Below, in pieces: positions 53,227 to 62,818 of a DNA stretch of 64,000 nt (its first letter is position 1; the number at the start of each line of letters is the position of its first letter). This DNA comes from Halobacterium noricense (GTDB taxonomy: Archaea; Halobacteriota; Halobacteria; Halobacteriales; Halobacteriaceae). The stretch covers positions 1,550,001 through 1,614,000 of the forward strand of contig NZ_CP089468.1 of the NCBI RefSeq assembly GCF_021233435.1. The letters run 5' to 3'. The notes below the pieces were generated by a model. It was not told the origin of the DNA. It ran no database searches and saw nothing but the letters and a program-made list of their open reading frames with translations. Both the position numbers and the translations under genes were made by a program.

Positions 53227-54189
53227 ATGACACGACAGTGGAATGTGTTGCTCCCGCCGACAATCGATCCAACCGGTCCGGATTCCCTTTCCGACATCGC
53301 GGACTCCAAAAGCCGCGCGGAATACGAGGACGAAGATGCGCTCCTCGCAGAGATCAATCAGTACGATGCAATCATCACTCGGACGCAGCCAGTGACTGCT
53401 GAACTGATCGCAGCTTCAGACCGTCTTAAAGTGATAACGAAACACGGTGCAGGCGTCGACAACATCGACATTGAGGCTGCGACTGAACACGGTGTCATCG
53501 TGTCGAACACTCCCGGTGAGAATACGACATCGGTTGCGGAACACGCAGTGATGTTGTTGCTCGCGGCGAAGCGGAAGGTCGTTCGGGCAGACCGCGCAAC
53601 CAGGAATGCCGACTGGCGACGGCAGGACTTTCGCGGTCACCAGCTAAGCGACCGCACTCTGGGGTTATTCGGTGCGGGGAACGCTGGTCAGCGAGTGGCC
53701 GAATTCCTTTCCGGGTTCGATGTGTCGTGCGTGGCATACGATCCATACGTGGACCCTGAAGTCCTCCCGGAGAACGTCTCGCTCGTCGAGACCACGCCTG
53801 AGCTATTCGAGTGTGTCGATGACGTGAGCGTCCACACCCCACTTACCGACGAGACACATCATGCCGTCGGCAAGGAACAGCTTGAATCCCTGCCGGAAGA
53901 CGCCGTCGTCGTGAACACAGCACGTGGTGGTGTCATCGACGAAGAAGCGCTCGCAGTTGTGCTTCGAGAAGGAACAATTGCAGGCGCAGGAATTGACGTA
54001 TTCGAGTCTGAGCCACCCAATCCTGATAATCCACTCCTCGATTGTGAGACAGCGATTTTCACCCAACACACTGCAGGTGTGGCGGTCGAAGCCCTCGAAA
54101 ACGTGAGCCAGGCGGTTGCAGCAAACGTACGGACAGTTTATGAGGGTGGGGTTCCAGAGACCGTGCTGAATCCCGAAGCTCTCGAGTGA
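53227..54189 (+). CDS. D-2-hydroxyacid dehydrogenase
   Basis: A 320-residue NAD-dependent dehydrogenase of the phosphoglycerate-dehydrogenase type. The Rossmann motif is LGLFGAGNAGQRVA. The catalytic triad is seen as Arg in NTARGGVIDEEAL, Glu in GIDVFESEPP and His in FTQHTAGV. No C-terminal ACT domain, so it is unlikely to be the serine-pathway SerA. I use ATG 53227 (MTRQWNVLLPP), placed leaderless below a TATA box; the frame is open to 53107. It ends 11 bp before the convergent MmgE/PrpD gene. Confidence 0.93.
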   Translation: MTRQWNVLLPPTIDPTGPDSLSDIADSKSRAEYEDEDALLAEINQYDAIITRTQPVTAELIAASDRLKVITKHGAGVDNIDIEAATEHGVIVSNTPGENTTSVAEHAVMLLLAAKRKVVRADRATRNADWRRQDFRGHQLSDRTLGLFGAGNAGQRVAEFLSGFDVSCVAYDPYVDPEVLPENVSLVETTPELFECVDDVSVHTPLTDETHHAVGKEQLESLPEDAVVVNTARGGVIDEEALAVVLREGTIAGAGIDVFESEPPNPDNPLLDCETAIFTQHTAGVAVEALENVSQAVAANVRTVYEGGVPETVLNPEALE

Positions 54190-54200
54190 ACTACCCCACC

Positions 54201-55634
54201 CTACCGCTCGCCTGACGGCTCGCGCTTGAGGCTGGGGCTTCCTGATACAATACTGTCAATTAGTTCCGTGATGTCCTCGACCTCCTCGAGACGGTCGAGC
54301 ACGTCTGCTGATTCATCGGCCCGGTCAGCCGAAAGCAAGCGAGTCGCACAGCGATGATACTTGCGCTTGAGTTCGGCGCTACTCATGGGGTTCTCTGCAG
54401 AACCTTTCGGGCAAGCGACTCTCGCAGATTCTTCGATACCGTCGCCCAGCGTGACCGTTACCCGCGCACCCCATTCGTCCTCGGCAAACTCCCCGGCGCG
54501 TTCCTGAACAGTAACGCCGCTCAAACAAGCCCGTCGCTGGTCGTCCTCAACAGCATCCATGGCGAAGTCGTCGAACCAAATGTCGCCATCCTGAAGGGCT
54601 GCGATGACACAGTATTGGACGCTGAATTTGGCGTCAAGCTGTGTTTGTGGATCTGGCCGATTCGTATGGCCGAGACGCCGTGGATGTTCTTCGATTTCGA
54701 TAGATGCGATATCTTGGACGCTAACATTATCATTCAAGTTTTTGCGAACTTCGAGCGCGGCGTCAATCGCCCCATGTGTACTCCCACAGCATGGATAGGG
54801 CTTGAAACCGACCCGTGGGGTGACGATCTTCCAAGGATCGCCAAGTGTCTCGAAATGATCCGCGAACTCGTACTCGGAGGTTCCCCGGAATAGATCGCAG
54901 AACCCACCAAATTCGGCCTCGAGAGCGTCAGGGTTCGACGTGAATCCTTCAGCAGCGAGGCGTGCCGCCTCAATCGCTGAGGATGCGGCACGGCCGACGT
55001 GGTAGGATTTCGTCATCGTTCCGAAGTTCGCCTTGATACCACTTGCTTGGGATGATGCGATGCCGACTGTCTGTTGGAGGGTTTCGCTATCGTGGTCGTA
55101 TAGAGCGCTAACAGCGACCGCAGCACCAACCGTTCCGAGGATTGCAGTCGGATGCCAACCGCGCTCGTAGTGGCCGGGATTGAGCACGTCTGCGAGCGAG
55201 ATTTCGGCCTCAGTTCCGAGTACGAACGCTCGGAGAAACTCCTTTCCGGACGCGTTCAGGTATTCTGCAGTCGGCAGTAACGCGCTGAGTACCGGTGATG
55301 ATGGATGTCCTCCCATATCTGGATGAACGTCATCAAAGTCGAGGGCGTGTGCAAGGATGCCGTCAAGCAGTCCAACGTCGCCGAGCGTTCCTTCGATCGA
55401 TGTTCCGGGTACTCGAGCAACGCCGTGTTCTGATTCAGGTTCCCTGACCTTCGCCGCTCGTGCGCGTTCGAAGGGCTCGGTCTCCGTCGCAGCGAGCGAG
55501 ACGCCGATGGCGTCGCGAATCATCAGCTTCGCGTGTGCGACAACGTCATCTGGGATGTCGTCGTACTCGGTATCCGCGACAAACTCACAGAGCTGTTCGG
55601 TCGGTCCGGACGTCCGTTGGACAGACGATTCCAT
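54201..55634 (-). CDS. MmgE/PrpD-family protein
   Basis: A 477-residue member of the MmgE/PrpD family (2-methylcitrate dehydratase, cis-aconitate decarboxylase and relatives). Landmarks are HALDFDDVHPDMGGHPSSPV (active-site region), KEFLRAFVLGTEAEISLAD, GWHPTAILGTVGAAVAVSAL and KANFGTMTKSYHVGRAA, with FKPYPCCGSTHGAIDAAL later. With an aconitate-type pathway close by, a tricarboxylate substrate is plausible. It converges with the hydroxyacid dehydrogenase and lies downstream of the MFS gene (157 bp gap). Confidence 0.92.
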   Translation of the reverse strand: MESSVQRTSGPTEQLCEFVADTEYDDIPDDVVAHAKLMIRDAIGVSLAATETEPFERARAAKVREPESEHGVARVPGTSIEGTLGDVGLLDGILAHALDFDDVHPDMGGHPSSPVLSALLPTAEYLNASGKEFLRAFVLGTEAEISLADVLNPGHYERGWHPTAILGTVGAAVAVSALYDHDSETLQQTVGIASSQASGIKANFGTMTKSYHVGRAASSAIEAARLAAEGFTSNPDALEAEFGGFCDLFRGTSEYEFADHFETLGDPWKIVTPRVGFKPYPCCGSTHGAIDAALEVRKNLNDNVSVQDIASIEIEEHPRRLGHTNRPDPQTQLDAKFSVQYCVIAALQDGDIWFDDFAMDAVEDDQRRACLSGVTVQERAGEFAEDEWGARVTVTLGDGIEESARVACPKGSAENPMSSAELKRKYHRCATRLLSADRADESADVLDRLEEVEDITELIDSIVSGSPSLKREPSGER

Positions 55635-55791
55635 GCGAACAAACGACGAATTTCGCTGTGATAAGGGTCACTATTTCCCGGATTGTGTATTGGCCCGGGT
55701 ATTTTCGCACATTTTCTAGAGGAACCTGGAGGTTCCGCGACGACTAAGTTCGGTAGGAATGATACAAACTCCGTAAAAACGGAACTGAATC

Positions 55792-56976
55792 TCAGTGATT
55801 TCCGCCGGGATCTGTGACGAGTAACCAGACCGCGATGAGGGTAGCAACAGTGTTGGCAGCTACAAGGAGACCGAACGCCGCCCGAAAGTCTGCATACTCG
55901 GAGACGTACCCGACGACTGCGGGGGCGACAGCACCTGCTCCCATCAGAACTGTCCGTGCGACGCCGAGCCCACCACCCGCCAGTGAGTCTGGAATCAAGT
56001 TGACGAGATGGATGCCGCGGATGGGACGGAATCCATGGCTCCCGAGCCCGATCACGACGACAGCGGCGCCGAGCACGAACGGTGAGCTACCGACGAGCAA
56101 GCCGAACAAGCCGATTGTCGCGAGCGCAAGCGTGCCGACGACGACTGCGAGCAGGCTGAACCGATCGCTCAACTCGCCGGTGATTAGCTGGACGAGACTT
56201 ACTGCGAACAGCACGCTGTACAGCAGGCTCGCGGTAGCACTACTGAGGCCCGCAGCACTAGTGAGGTATAGGGGAAGGAACGCAGTAAGGCCGTTATATG
56301 CGAAGGAGAACCCAACCGTGACGAGGAGGAATGCGTCAAATCGATAGTCACCGAGGAGGCCGCGATAGTCGTCGAGGGATGGATTGTCACCTACTGTCGT
56401 CTGCCCAGTCGAGACAACGTCGGGCGTTCGCATCCAGAATACACTCGCGAGAACGACCGCAACAACGCCGCTACCAAAGAAGAGTGTGCGCCATCCGGAT
56501 CCGCTCATAACTGCAACGACGACGGCGGGGGCGACGACGCCGCCAAAAGCGCCGAATGTATCGTGGACGCCCAGTGCGCGGCCGCGGCGTTCCGGGTAGA
56601 GTGTCGAGAGCAAATCAACTGCAACAGTCTTGTGGACACCCGTACCGAAGCCCATGAGCATCATGCCGCCGATGAGTACGGCTAGCGGGACCGGCATCGC
56701 TAGTGTCAGTGATGCGACTCCCGTGACGATGACACCGGACGTAACGACGCGTGCTGTCCCAAAACGGTCAGCAACGACACCAGCGGGGAACTGCAACAGC
56801 GCGTACACTAACATCATAGCAGTGAACGCACCACCGAGCACGCTATTCGAGACGCCGTAGAGAACCTGAAACTGGGGGAACAGCGGTGGGAACGCGTAGC
56901 GTAGAAACTTTGCGAGAAACCAGATGCTTGACGTTAGAAGCAACACGTCGGGGCCGGTATCGTTCCGACCTCTCAT
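55792..56976 (-). CDS. Major facilitator superfamily transporter
   Basis: A 394-residue MFS carrier with 12 predicted helices. The loop 2-3 motif appears as GVVADRFGTARVVTSG and its half-repeat as GELSDRFSLLAVVVGTLA. It begins MRGRNDTGPDVLLLTSSIWF and ends in a short polar tail. The similarity is to general sugar-phosphate/organic-acid carriers. It is on the same strand as the PrpD-like gene and may import its substrate. Confidence 0.92.
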   Translation of the reverse strand: MRGRNDTGPDVLLLTSSIWFLAKFLRYAFPPLFPQFQVLYGVSNSVLGGAFTAMMLVYALLQFPAGVVADRFGTARVVTSGVIVTGVASLTLAMPVPLAVLIGGMMLMGFGTGVHKTVAVDLLSTLYPERRGRALGVHDTFGAFGGVVAPAVVVAVMSGSGWRTLFFGSGVVAVVLASVFWMRTPDVVSTGQTTVGDNPSLDDYRGLLGDYRFDAFLLVTVGFSFAYNGLTAFLPLYLTSAAGLSSATASLLYSVLFAVSLVQLITGELSDRFSLLAVVVGTLALATIGLFGLLVGSSPFVLGAAVVVIGLGSHGFRPIRGIHLVNLIPDSLAGGGLGVARTVLMGAGAVAPAVVGYVSEYADFRAAFGLLVAANTVATLIAVWLLVTDPGGNH

Positions 56977-57132
56977 TATGTACGTTCGCTGCTTGCGTAG
57001 CTAAAATAGTTCCCTCTACCGCAAGATGCTCTCGCTGCGCTGCAGGTCGCAGAACCCAGCACGAGGCCGCGGACTGCTTCCACGTCTTCGGCGTACCCCA
57101 CTGTCCAAGCCAAAATTGGAATGTCGCGGATA

Positions 57133-57470
57133 TCAGTAGGTGGCGTCGACGATGTCGTCGTCGAGGTCGTCGAACTGATCGAGGTAGGTCAGGCGTTCTT
57201 CGCGGAGCGCGGCGTCGAAGTCGTCGACGCGATCGGGGACGCTGAACTGCTCGGCGTCGATGCCCGGCACGTTGCTGGGCACAGTGAGGCCGAGTTCGTC
57301 GTCGTGTTGCCAGTCGATGCTGTCGCGGGCGACGCCTTCGAGGATGGCGACGGTTTCCTCGACGCCGACGGCGGCGGGGTTGTCGGTGCCGACAGCGCCC
57401 GTGTTGATGACGTAACACTCGACGTCGAGCTCGGCGATGAGGTCGCGGAAGCGATTGCCCTCCTCGCCTT
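57133..57470 (-). pseudogene. pckA: Phosphoenolpyruvate carboxykinase (ATP), C-terminal fragment
   Basis: A minus-strand frame of about 112 codons: RFRDLIAELDVECYVINTGA, VEETVAILEGVARDSIDWQH and PGIDAEQFSVPDRVDDFDAA, the end of the ATP-type PEP carboxykinase. The N-terminal four fifths with the kinase loops are gone: the frame is cut exactly at the MITE end (57471), and beyond the MITE and IS relic a different gene remnant follows. The cell would need another gluconeogenic enzyme or gene copy. Confidence 0.8.
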
Positions 57471-58079
57471 GGCAGTGTTCAGATAAGCAGACGAAAGTAG
57501 GAGAGATGCCGTTGCGTTTTGAACGCCCTCGGTGGTCTCGACCGTCGGGAGACTCGCAGTGCTCGTCTCCCGTGGTCTCGTTCGTTGCACTCACGACACT
57601 CCCGCGGCTCGCTGTCGCCGACGGGCTATGCCCGCCGGCTGCCTGAGGGAGCTTGCTCCCTCTCTGTCGCCGAAAGAGCGCACAGCGCTCTTTCGAGAGC
57701 AGGCGAACGCGAAGCGTTCGCCGCCCTCGCGAATTGCGACGAGAGACGCTCCGCGTCTCTCGGACCACGCGCGTTCGCTCCCGGTGGTCGCTCACGTGCT
57801 TACTTCGTCCTCAGAACGCTGCGCGTTCTGATGGGTGGTTCGAGAGGACGAAGTCCTCTCGTCATCCCGAGAGACGCCGATGGCGTCTCTCGGTCGACTG
57901 CGGAAGACGCGTCGCGTCTTCCGAACGCCGGGGTTCGTCGAGTGGGCGGTCGGCGCAGCCGACCGCCGCAAAACGTGGCGGCTTCGCCGCCACGCGCGCC
58001 TCGCCCTTTCAATCCGCCGGAAATCGGCTGGTTCGCCGGCTGAAGCTGTGTTCAGACCAATCCTTATCTGAACACCACC
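57471..58079. mobile_element. Hairpin-array MITE, copy E (609 bp)
   Basis: The longest copy, with all blocks present. Ends GGCAGTGTTCAGATAAGC and (reverse) GGTGGTGTTCAGATAAGG. Hairpins include arms CGAGAGACGC/GCGTCTCTCG, loop TCC (57740-57762), arms CAGAACGC/GCGTTCTG, loop TGC (57812-57830), arms CCGAGAGACGCC/GGCGTCTCTCGG, loop GAT (57867-57893), and arms GGCGGTCGGC/GCCGACCGCC, loop GCA (57945-57967). Flanks CTCGCCTT and GTGAGCGG do not match, so one side was lost by recombination. Confidence 0.88.
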
Positions 58080-58707
58080 GTGAGCGGACAGCAACGCCCG
58101 TCAGGGCGTTCGCCGTCCGCCTTCACGCGACCGGTTGTTCGCTCAGGGAGACAACAACAATTTTAGCTGAATTAGGTGTGGAACGCTCTCACCAAGCAGT
58201 TTGGCAGTGGGTACATCGGCTGTCTGATAGCGTTCCCGACCCGCCTGAGGCGCAGCCGAAGCGGGTCGCGGTTGACGAGACCGCTGTCAAAATTAACGGT
58301 GAGTGGTCTTGTCTATATGCTGCAATAGATCTCGACTCAAAGTTGATTCTTGACGTCGCGTTGTTTGGGCGGCATGGTACTGATCCAGCGGCTGCGTTCC
58401 TGTCTGGACTAGCGAAGAAACACGATCTCTCAGACACCACGTTTCTCGTCGATCAGTTCGGCTATCGGACTGCCCTTAAACGATTAGGACTGAACGGTCG
58501 GGTTGACTACACCGACCGAAACCTCATCGAAAAATGGTTTCACACACTGAAAATGTGGCTCGACCGTTTCCATATCTCGTGGGTGAGCAGTCGGCGGAGC
58601 GTTCGCTAGTGTCTTGCGTTATTTGCACATTACTACAACCGCCTCAGACCGCATCAATCGCTTGGTGATCGAACGCCAGCTGACGAGGTCCTAAACTAGA
58701 CAGTGCC
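58080..58707 (+). pseudogene. IS6-type transposase, 5' truncated, with amber codon
   Basis: The frame begins ERTATPVRAFAVRLHATGCS at the MITE end and continues with VDETAVKINGEWSCLYAAID (first Asp), TTFLVDQFGYR (second Asp) and DRNLIEKWFHTLKMWLDRF (Glu). A TAG at 58607-58609 interrupts it before LALFAHYYNRLRPHQSLGDR. The first 23 codons are missing and are preserved at 35634-35747 in another copy. The right end is CTAGACAGTGCC at 58696-58707. Confidence 0.9.
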
Positions 58708-59265
58708 ACCGAACGCTCGCCCTCCGAACGCCGAACTGAACTCGACCGCCGTCTCGGAGCGATACTGGCGTCCACGGACGCGAGTAGCCTGTCGCTGGCG
58801 CGGTCGACCGTACTGGAATACCCCGACCGGTGGTTTGGCAACTCGCTGCGCTTTCCTACAACACAGACGCAGACACACCCGACTCGGATGCAGTCCTGCC
58901 CGCAGCGACGGCCGTCGAATTGCTCCGTGGATACTGCCGCCTGCGGACCGACCTCCTAACCGACCGCAGCGAGGACGTGGCGGTCGTCGGCGCGACGCTC
59001 GCGGACGCAGACGGCTCCCACCACGAGCAGTTCGCGGACTTTGGCCGTGGATACAGCGCCGCACGCTACGTCCAGCACGTCCTCAACTCGTCCGGAACGG
59101 TATTCGCTTATCCCCCTCGACATCGACGAGCAGGAACTCCGTCGGTACGGTGCACAACGGTTGGGAGACGCAGAGAGCGAACTCGACTGGCTCGCGTCGA
59201 TCACCGATGTGTCGTCGCTACGGGCGTTCGTTGCGGAGCGGACACCGAACGCAATTCGGTGTTGA
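58708..59265 (+). pseudogene. Broken gene, possibly prenyl-synthase-like
   Basis: High-GC sequence with coding character in three changing frames. One frame gives WQLAALSYNTDADTPDSDAV and LPAATAVELLRGYCRLRTDL, another ends LDIDEQELRRYGAQRLGDAE and SELDWLASITDVSSLRAFVA. The middle part (AAAVELLRGY pattern) recalls haloarchaeal polyprenyl-synthetase paralogues, but no Asp-rich motif is visible. At least two frameshifts separate the parts. The beginning is cut by the IS relic. Confidence 0.5.
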
Positions 59266-59280
59266 GCGGCGCCGAGCGGA

Positions 59281-60438
59281 CTACCGATTGTCGGCGACGA
59301 ACGTCTCGAAGCGGTCCAGGCCTTCTTCGAGGTTCTCGAGGCTGTTGGCGAACGAGAGCCGGAGCTTGCCCGCGCCACCCGGGCCGAAGCCGCTGCCGGG
59401 CGTGAGGACGACGCCGTAGTCGTCACAGAGCTCTTTGGCGATTTCGAAGTCGTCGCCGAGCTCGGAGACGTCGATGAACGCGTAGAACGCGCCGTCGGGC
59501 GTAGGCGCGGTGACGCCGTCGATGTCGGCGATGCGGTCGGCGACGTAGTTGCGGCGTTCGAGGAACGCGTCGTACATCTCCTCGATCGGTTCTTGGTTGC
59601 CGGTGAGCGCTTCCCTGGCTGCCGCCTGCCCGACGCTGGACGGCGAAGCGGTCGTCGCCTCGTGAATCTTCGTCGTCTCCGAAATCAGGCCTTCGGGGCC
59701 AGCGAGCCAGCCGACGCGCCACCCGGTCATCGCGTACTGCTTGGAGACGGAGTCGACGACGAGCACGTTGTCCGTCTCCGCGTCGGCAGCGAGACTGCAC
59801 GTCGGGCCGTCGTACGTCAGTCCCATGTAGACTTCGTCGGAGACGACCCACGCGTCGTGTTCGGCGGCAGCCTCGACGACCGCCAGCGCAGCGTCGCGGT
59901 CGAACACCTGGCTGGTCGGGTTCGCCGGCGAATTCAGCACGACCGCCGCGGTGTCCTCGGTGATGGCGTCGCGGACGACGTCCACGTCGAGCGCATATCC
60001 CGCTTCCTCGTCGAGCGGGACGTTGACCGGCGTCGCATCCGCCAGCTTCGCCTGCGCCTCGTAATTCGGGTAGACTGGCGACGGGATGACGACCTCCTCG
60101 CCGTCCTCCGCGGTCGCGAGCAGCGCCAGGTGCAGCGCCTCCATCCCGCCGACCGTCGCCATGATTTCGGACTCGGGGTCGAAGCTCACGCCGCGCTCGC
60201 GCTCGAATCTCTCCGCGACGGCCTCACGGAGTTTCAGCGTCCCCGCGTTCGGCGTGTAGTGCGTCTCGCCGCGCCGGGCTGCCTCGGCGGCCGCTTCGAC
60301 GATGTGCTCGGGCGTGTCGAAGTCCGGCTCGCCAACTTCCAGTCGGACGAGGTCGCCGTCGTGTTGCTCCGCGCGGTCGAACATCATGCGGATGCGCGAG
60401 CGTTCGACGCCCCGCACCCGCTCCGTGACGTCGGGCAT
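59281..60438 (-). CDS. PLP-dependent aminotransferase (class I/II)
   Basis: A 385-residue aminotransferase of the aspartate-aminotransferase fold. PLP lysine in VVDSVSKQYAMTGWRVGW, VVLNSPANPTSQVF and VVSDEVYMGLTYDG are canonical, as is the C-terminal Arg in GKLRLSFANS. Substrate could be aspartate or another amino acid. I start at ATG 60438 (MPDVTERVRG), because the upstream extension to 60684 overlaps the divergent oxidoreductase gene and is not family-like. A second aminotransferase lies 1.2 kb away on the same strand. Confidence 0.93.
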   Translation of the reverse strand: MPDVTERVRGVERSRIRMMFDRAEQHDGDLVRLEVGEPDFDTPEHIVEAAAEAARRGETHYTPNAGTLKLREAVAERFERERGVSFDPESEIMATVGGMEALHLALLATAEDGEEVVIPSPVYPNYEAQAKLADATPVNVPLDEEAGYALDVDVVRDAITEDTAAVVLNSPANPTSQVFDRDAALAVVEAAAEHDAWVVSDEVYMGLTYDGPTCSLAADAETDNVLVVDSVSKQYAMTGWRVGWLAGPEGLISETTKIHEATTASPSSVGQAAAREALTGNQEPIEEMYDAFLERRNYVADRIADIDGVTAPTPDGAFYAFIDVSELGDDFEIAKELCDDYGVVLTPGSGFGPGGAGKLRLSFANSLENLEEGLDRFETFVADNR

Positions 60439-60625
60439 GCTCGCACCGACACCACCCGACGGCTTACGGCTGGTGGTTGCGGCGACCTGTGACCGACGGA
60501 GACTCCGTGACGGCGGAGGCGGTGAATTCGTGTGCCCTGCGTGCGACGAGCCCGGAGCGAATCGCTGCACCGGAACGCCCTGCTGGAAGCGCAACCATCC
60601 TCCGGGGCGAGCGAGAAGACGGGGT

Positions 60626-61648
60626 ATGCGTGATTCGAACCGCGAGTGGGTGTTCGCCGAACGCCCCGAGGGCGAGCCGGACATGGACAGCTTCGAACTC
60701 CGCGAGCGCGACGTGCCGAATCCGAAGCACGGCGAACTGCTCGTGCGCGTCCACTACCTCTCCGTGGACCCCTACATGCGAGGCCGGATGCGTGACGCCG
60801 AATCGTACGCCGAGCCGTGGATCGTCGGCGACCCGATGGAGGGCGCTGTCGTCGGCGAAGTCGTCGAGAGCGAGAGCGACGCGTACGAGACCGGCGACCT
60901 CGTAACGGGCAACGGGACGTGGGCGGACTACAGCGTCCTCGACGCCGACAGCGTCGCCCCCGTCGACCCCTCGGTTGCGGATCTGCCGGCGTATCTGGGC
61001 GTCCTCGGGATGCCCGGCCGGACTGCCTACTTCGGACTGCTGGAAGTCGGCGAGCCCAAGCCCGGCGACACGGTCGTCGTCTCCGGAGCGGCGGGCGCGG
61101 TCGGCTCCGTCGTCGGTCAAATCGCGAAGCTCAACGGCTGTCGCGTCGTCGGGTTCGCGGGGACCGACGAGAAGGTCGCGTGGCTCACCGACGACCTCGG
61201 CTTCGACGCCGCAATCAACTACAAGGACGTCGACGACTACCGCGGTGCGCTCGACGACGCCGCACCCGGAGGTGTGGACGTCTACTTCGACAACGTCGGC
61301 GGCCCGATTACCGACGCCGTGTTCACGAAGCTGAACCTCGACGCACGCGTCGCCGTCTGCGGGCAGATTGCCCACTACAACGACGAGGACGTGCCGACCG
61401 GCCCGCGGAAGCTCCCACAGCTCATCGCGCCCCGCGCGAAGGTGCAGGGGCTGCTCGTCGGGGACTACGCCACGCGATTCGGTGAGGCCAGCGAGCAACT
61501 CGGCGAGTGGGTCGCGTCTGGCGACATCGCCCACCGGGAGACCGTCGTCGACGGCCTCGAAAACGCGCCCGACGCGTTCCTCGGCCTGTTCTCCGGGGAC
61601 AACGTCGGCAAGCAAGTCGTCGGCGTCGCCGACTCGGAATCCGAGTAG
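60626..61648 (+). CDS. NADP-dependent MDR oxidoreductase (CurA/leukotriene-reductase-like)
   Basis: A 340-residue zinc-independent medium-chain reductase. It starts MRDSNREWVFAERPEGEPDM and has LSVDPYMRGRMRD, then the Rossmann loop VVSGAAGAVGSVVGQIAKLN, and VDVYFDNVGGPITDAV, which mark the prostaglandin-reductase/CurA group reducing alpha,beta-unsaturated carbonyls with NADPH. No zinc-ligand cysteines are present. The start at ATG 60626 is chosen from family length; the frame extends upstream through the neighbouring promoter. Confidence 0.93.
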   Translation: MRDSNREWVFAERPEGEPDMDSFELRERDVPNPKHGELLVRVHYLSVDPYMRGRMRDAESYAEPWIVGDPMEGAVVGEVVESESDAYETGDLVTGNGTWADYSVLDADSVAPVDPSVADLPAYLGVLGMPGRTAYFGLLEVGEPKPGDTVVVSGAAGAVGSVVGQIAKLNGCRVVGFAGTDEKVAWLTDDLGFDAAINYKDVDDYRGALDDAAPGGVDVYFDNVGGPITDAVFTKLNLDARVAVCGQIAHYNDEDVPTGPRKLPQLIAPRAKVQGLLVGDYATRFGEASEQLGEWVASGDIAHRETVVDGLENAPDAFLGLFSGDNVGKQVVGVADSESE

Positions 61649-61672
61649 CGCGGCACGCGGCCCGCGTCCCGA

Positions 61673-62818
61673 TTAATCGATGAATTCTTCGATGCGCGCG
61701 AGCGCTTCCTTGAGGTCGCCCAGTCCCGTCGCGTACGTGACGCGCAGATGCCCTTCGCCGCCCGTGCCGAAGACGTCGCCCGGGACGACCGCGACGCCCT
61801 GTTCCTCGATGAGCGCTTCGGCGAACTCGCCGCTGTCGTCCCACGGGCACTCGGGGAAGACGTAGAACGCGCCCGACGCGGAGAAGCAGTCGATGCCCAT
61901 CTCCTCGAAGCGCGAGAGCACGAAGTTGCGGCGGCGGTCGTACTGCTCGCGCATCTCCACGACCTCGTCCTCGCAGTTGCGCAGCGCCTCGATGGCGGCG
62001 TGCTGGGCGGTCGTGGGCGCGGACAGCATCGTGTACTGGTGGATGCGGTTCATCGACTCGATGGCTTCCGGCGGCGCGAGCGCGTAGCCCAGCCGCAGCC
62101 CAGTCATCGCGTACGCCTTCGAGAAGCCGTTGAACACGACCGTGCGCTCGCGCATCCCGGGCAGCGTCGCGATGGACGTGTGGTCGTGCTCGTAGGACAG
62201 CGCGGCGTAGATTTCGTCGGCGAACACGCGCAGGTCGTGCTCGCGAACGAATTCGGCAACCGGTTCGAGTTCCTCACGGGTCATCGTTGCGCCGGTTGGA
62301 TTGTTCGGGTAGCACAGCACCAGCGTGTCCGCGTCGGCGGCACCCGACGCTTCGAGCACGTCGCGCGTGAGCTTGAATTCGTCCTCGCGGCGCGTCGGTA
62401 CGTCGAGGACGTCAGCGCCTGCAAGCCGGGCCGCCGGCACGTAGGAGAGATACGACGGCTGCGCGACCGCGACCGTGTCGCCGGGGTCGTGGAACGCACG
62501 GAACGCGAGGTCGACGGCTTCGCTCGCGCCGGCGGTGACCAGCACCTCCTCGTCGGCGTCGTAGTCGAGGTCGTAGTTGTCGTCGACGTGCTCGACGATT
62601 TCCTCGCGGAGTTCGCGCAGCCCGCGGTTCGGCGTGTACGAGGTCTGCCCGCGCTCCAGCGACGTGATGGCGGCGTCGCGGGCCGCCCACGGCGGCGCGA
62701 AGTCGGGTTCGCCGACGCCCAGCGAGATGATGTCGTCCTGTTCCTCGGCGAGTTCGAAGTACCGCCGGATGCCGCTGGGCGGGACGGTTTCGAGGCGTTC
62801 GGACTCCTCGAAGCTCAT
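61673..62818 (-). CDS. PLP-dependent aminotransferase (class I/II)
   Basis: A 381-residue aminotransferase. The PLP lysine lies in VVFNGFSKAYAMTGLRLGYA, with LCYPNNPTGATMTREEL and VFADEIYAALSYEHD. It starts MSFEESERLETVPPSGIRRY. It overlaps the Lrp/AsnC regulator by four bases (ATGA) and is thus co-transcribed with it, which points to regulation by an amino acid. Related to the aminotransferase at 59281 but not close. Confidence 0.94.
   Translation of the reverse strand: MSFEESERLETVPPSGIRRYFELAEEQDDIISLGVGEPDFAPPWAARDAAITSLERGQTSYTPNRGLRELREEIVEHVDDNYDLDYDADEEVLVTAGASEAVDLAFRAFHDPGDTVAVAQPSYLSYVPAARLAGADVLDVPTRREDEFKLTRDVLEASGAADADTLVLCYPNNPTGATMTREELEPVAEFVREHDLRVFADEIYAALSYEHDHTSIATLPGMRERTVVFNGFSKAYAMTGLRLGYALAPPEAIESMNRIHQYTMLSAPTTAQHAAIEALRNCEDEVVEMREQYDRRRNFVLSRFEEMGIDCFSASGAFYVFPECPWDDSGEFAEALIEEQGVAVVPGDVFGTGGEGHLRVTYATGLGDLKEALARIEEFID

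Noticed and set aside
57471-58079. CRISPR array
   Set aside because: The repeated units are palindromes of different sequence with no constant repeat and no regular spacers; no cas genes are nearby.
60464-61615. 383-residue minus-strand frame
   Set aside because: Shadow of the MDR oxidoreductase gene.
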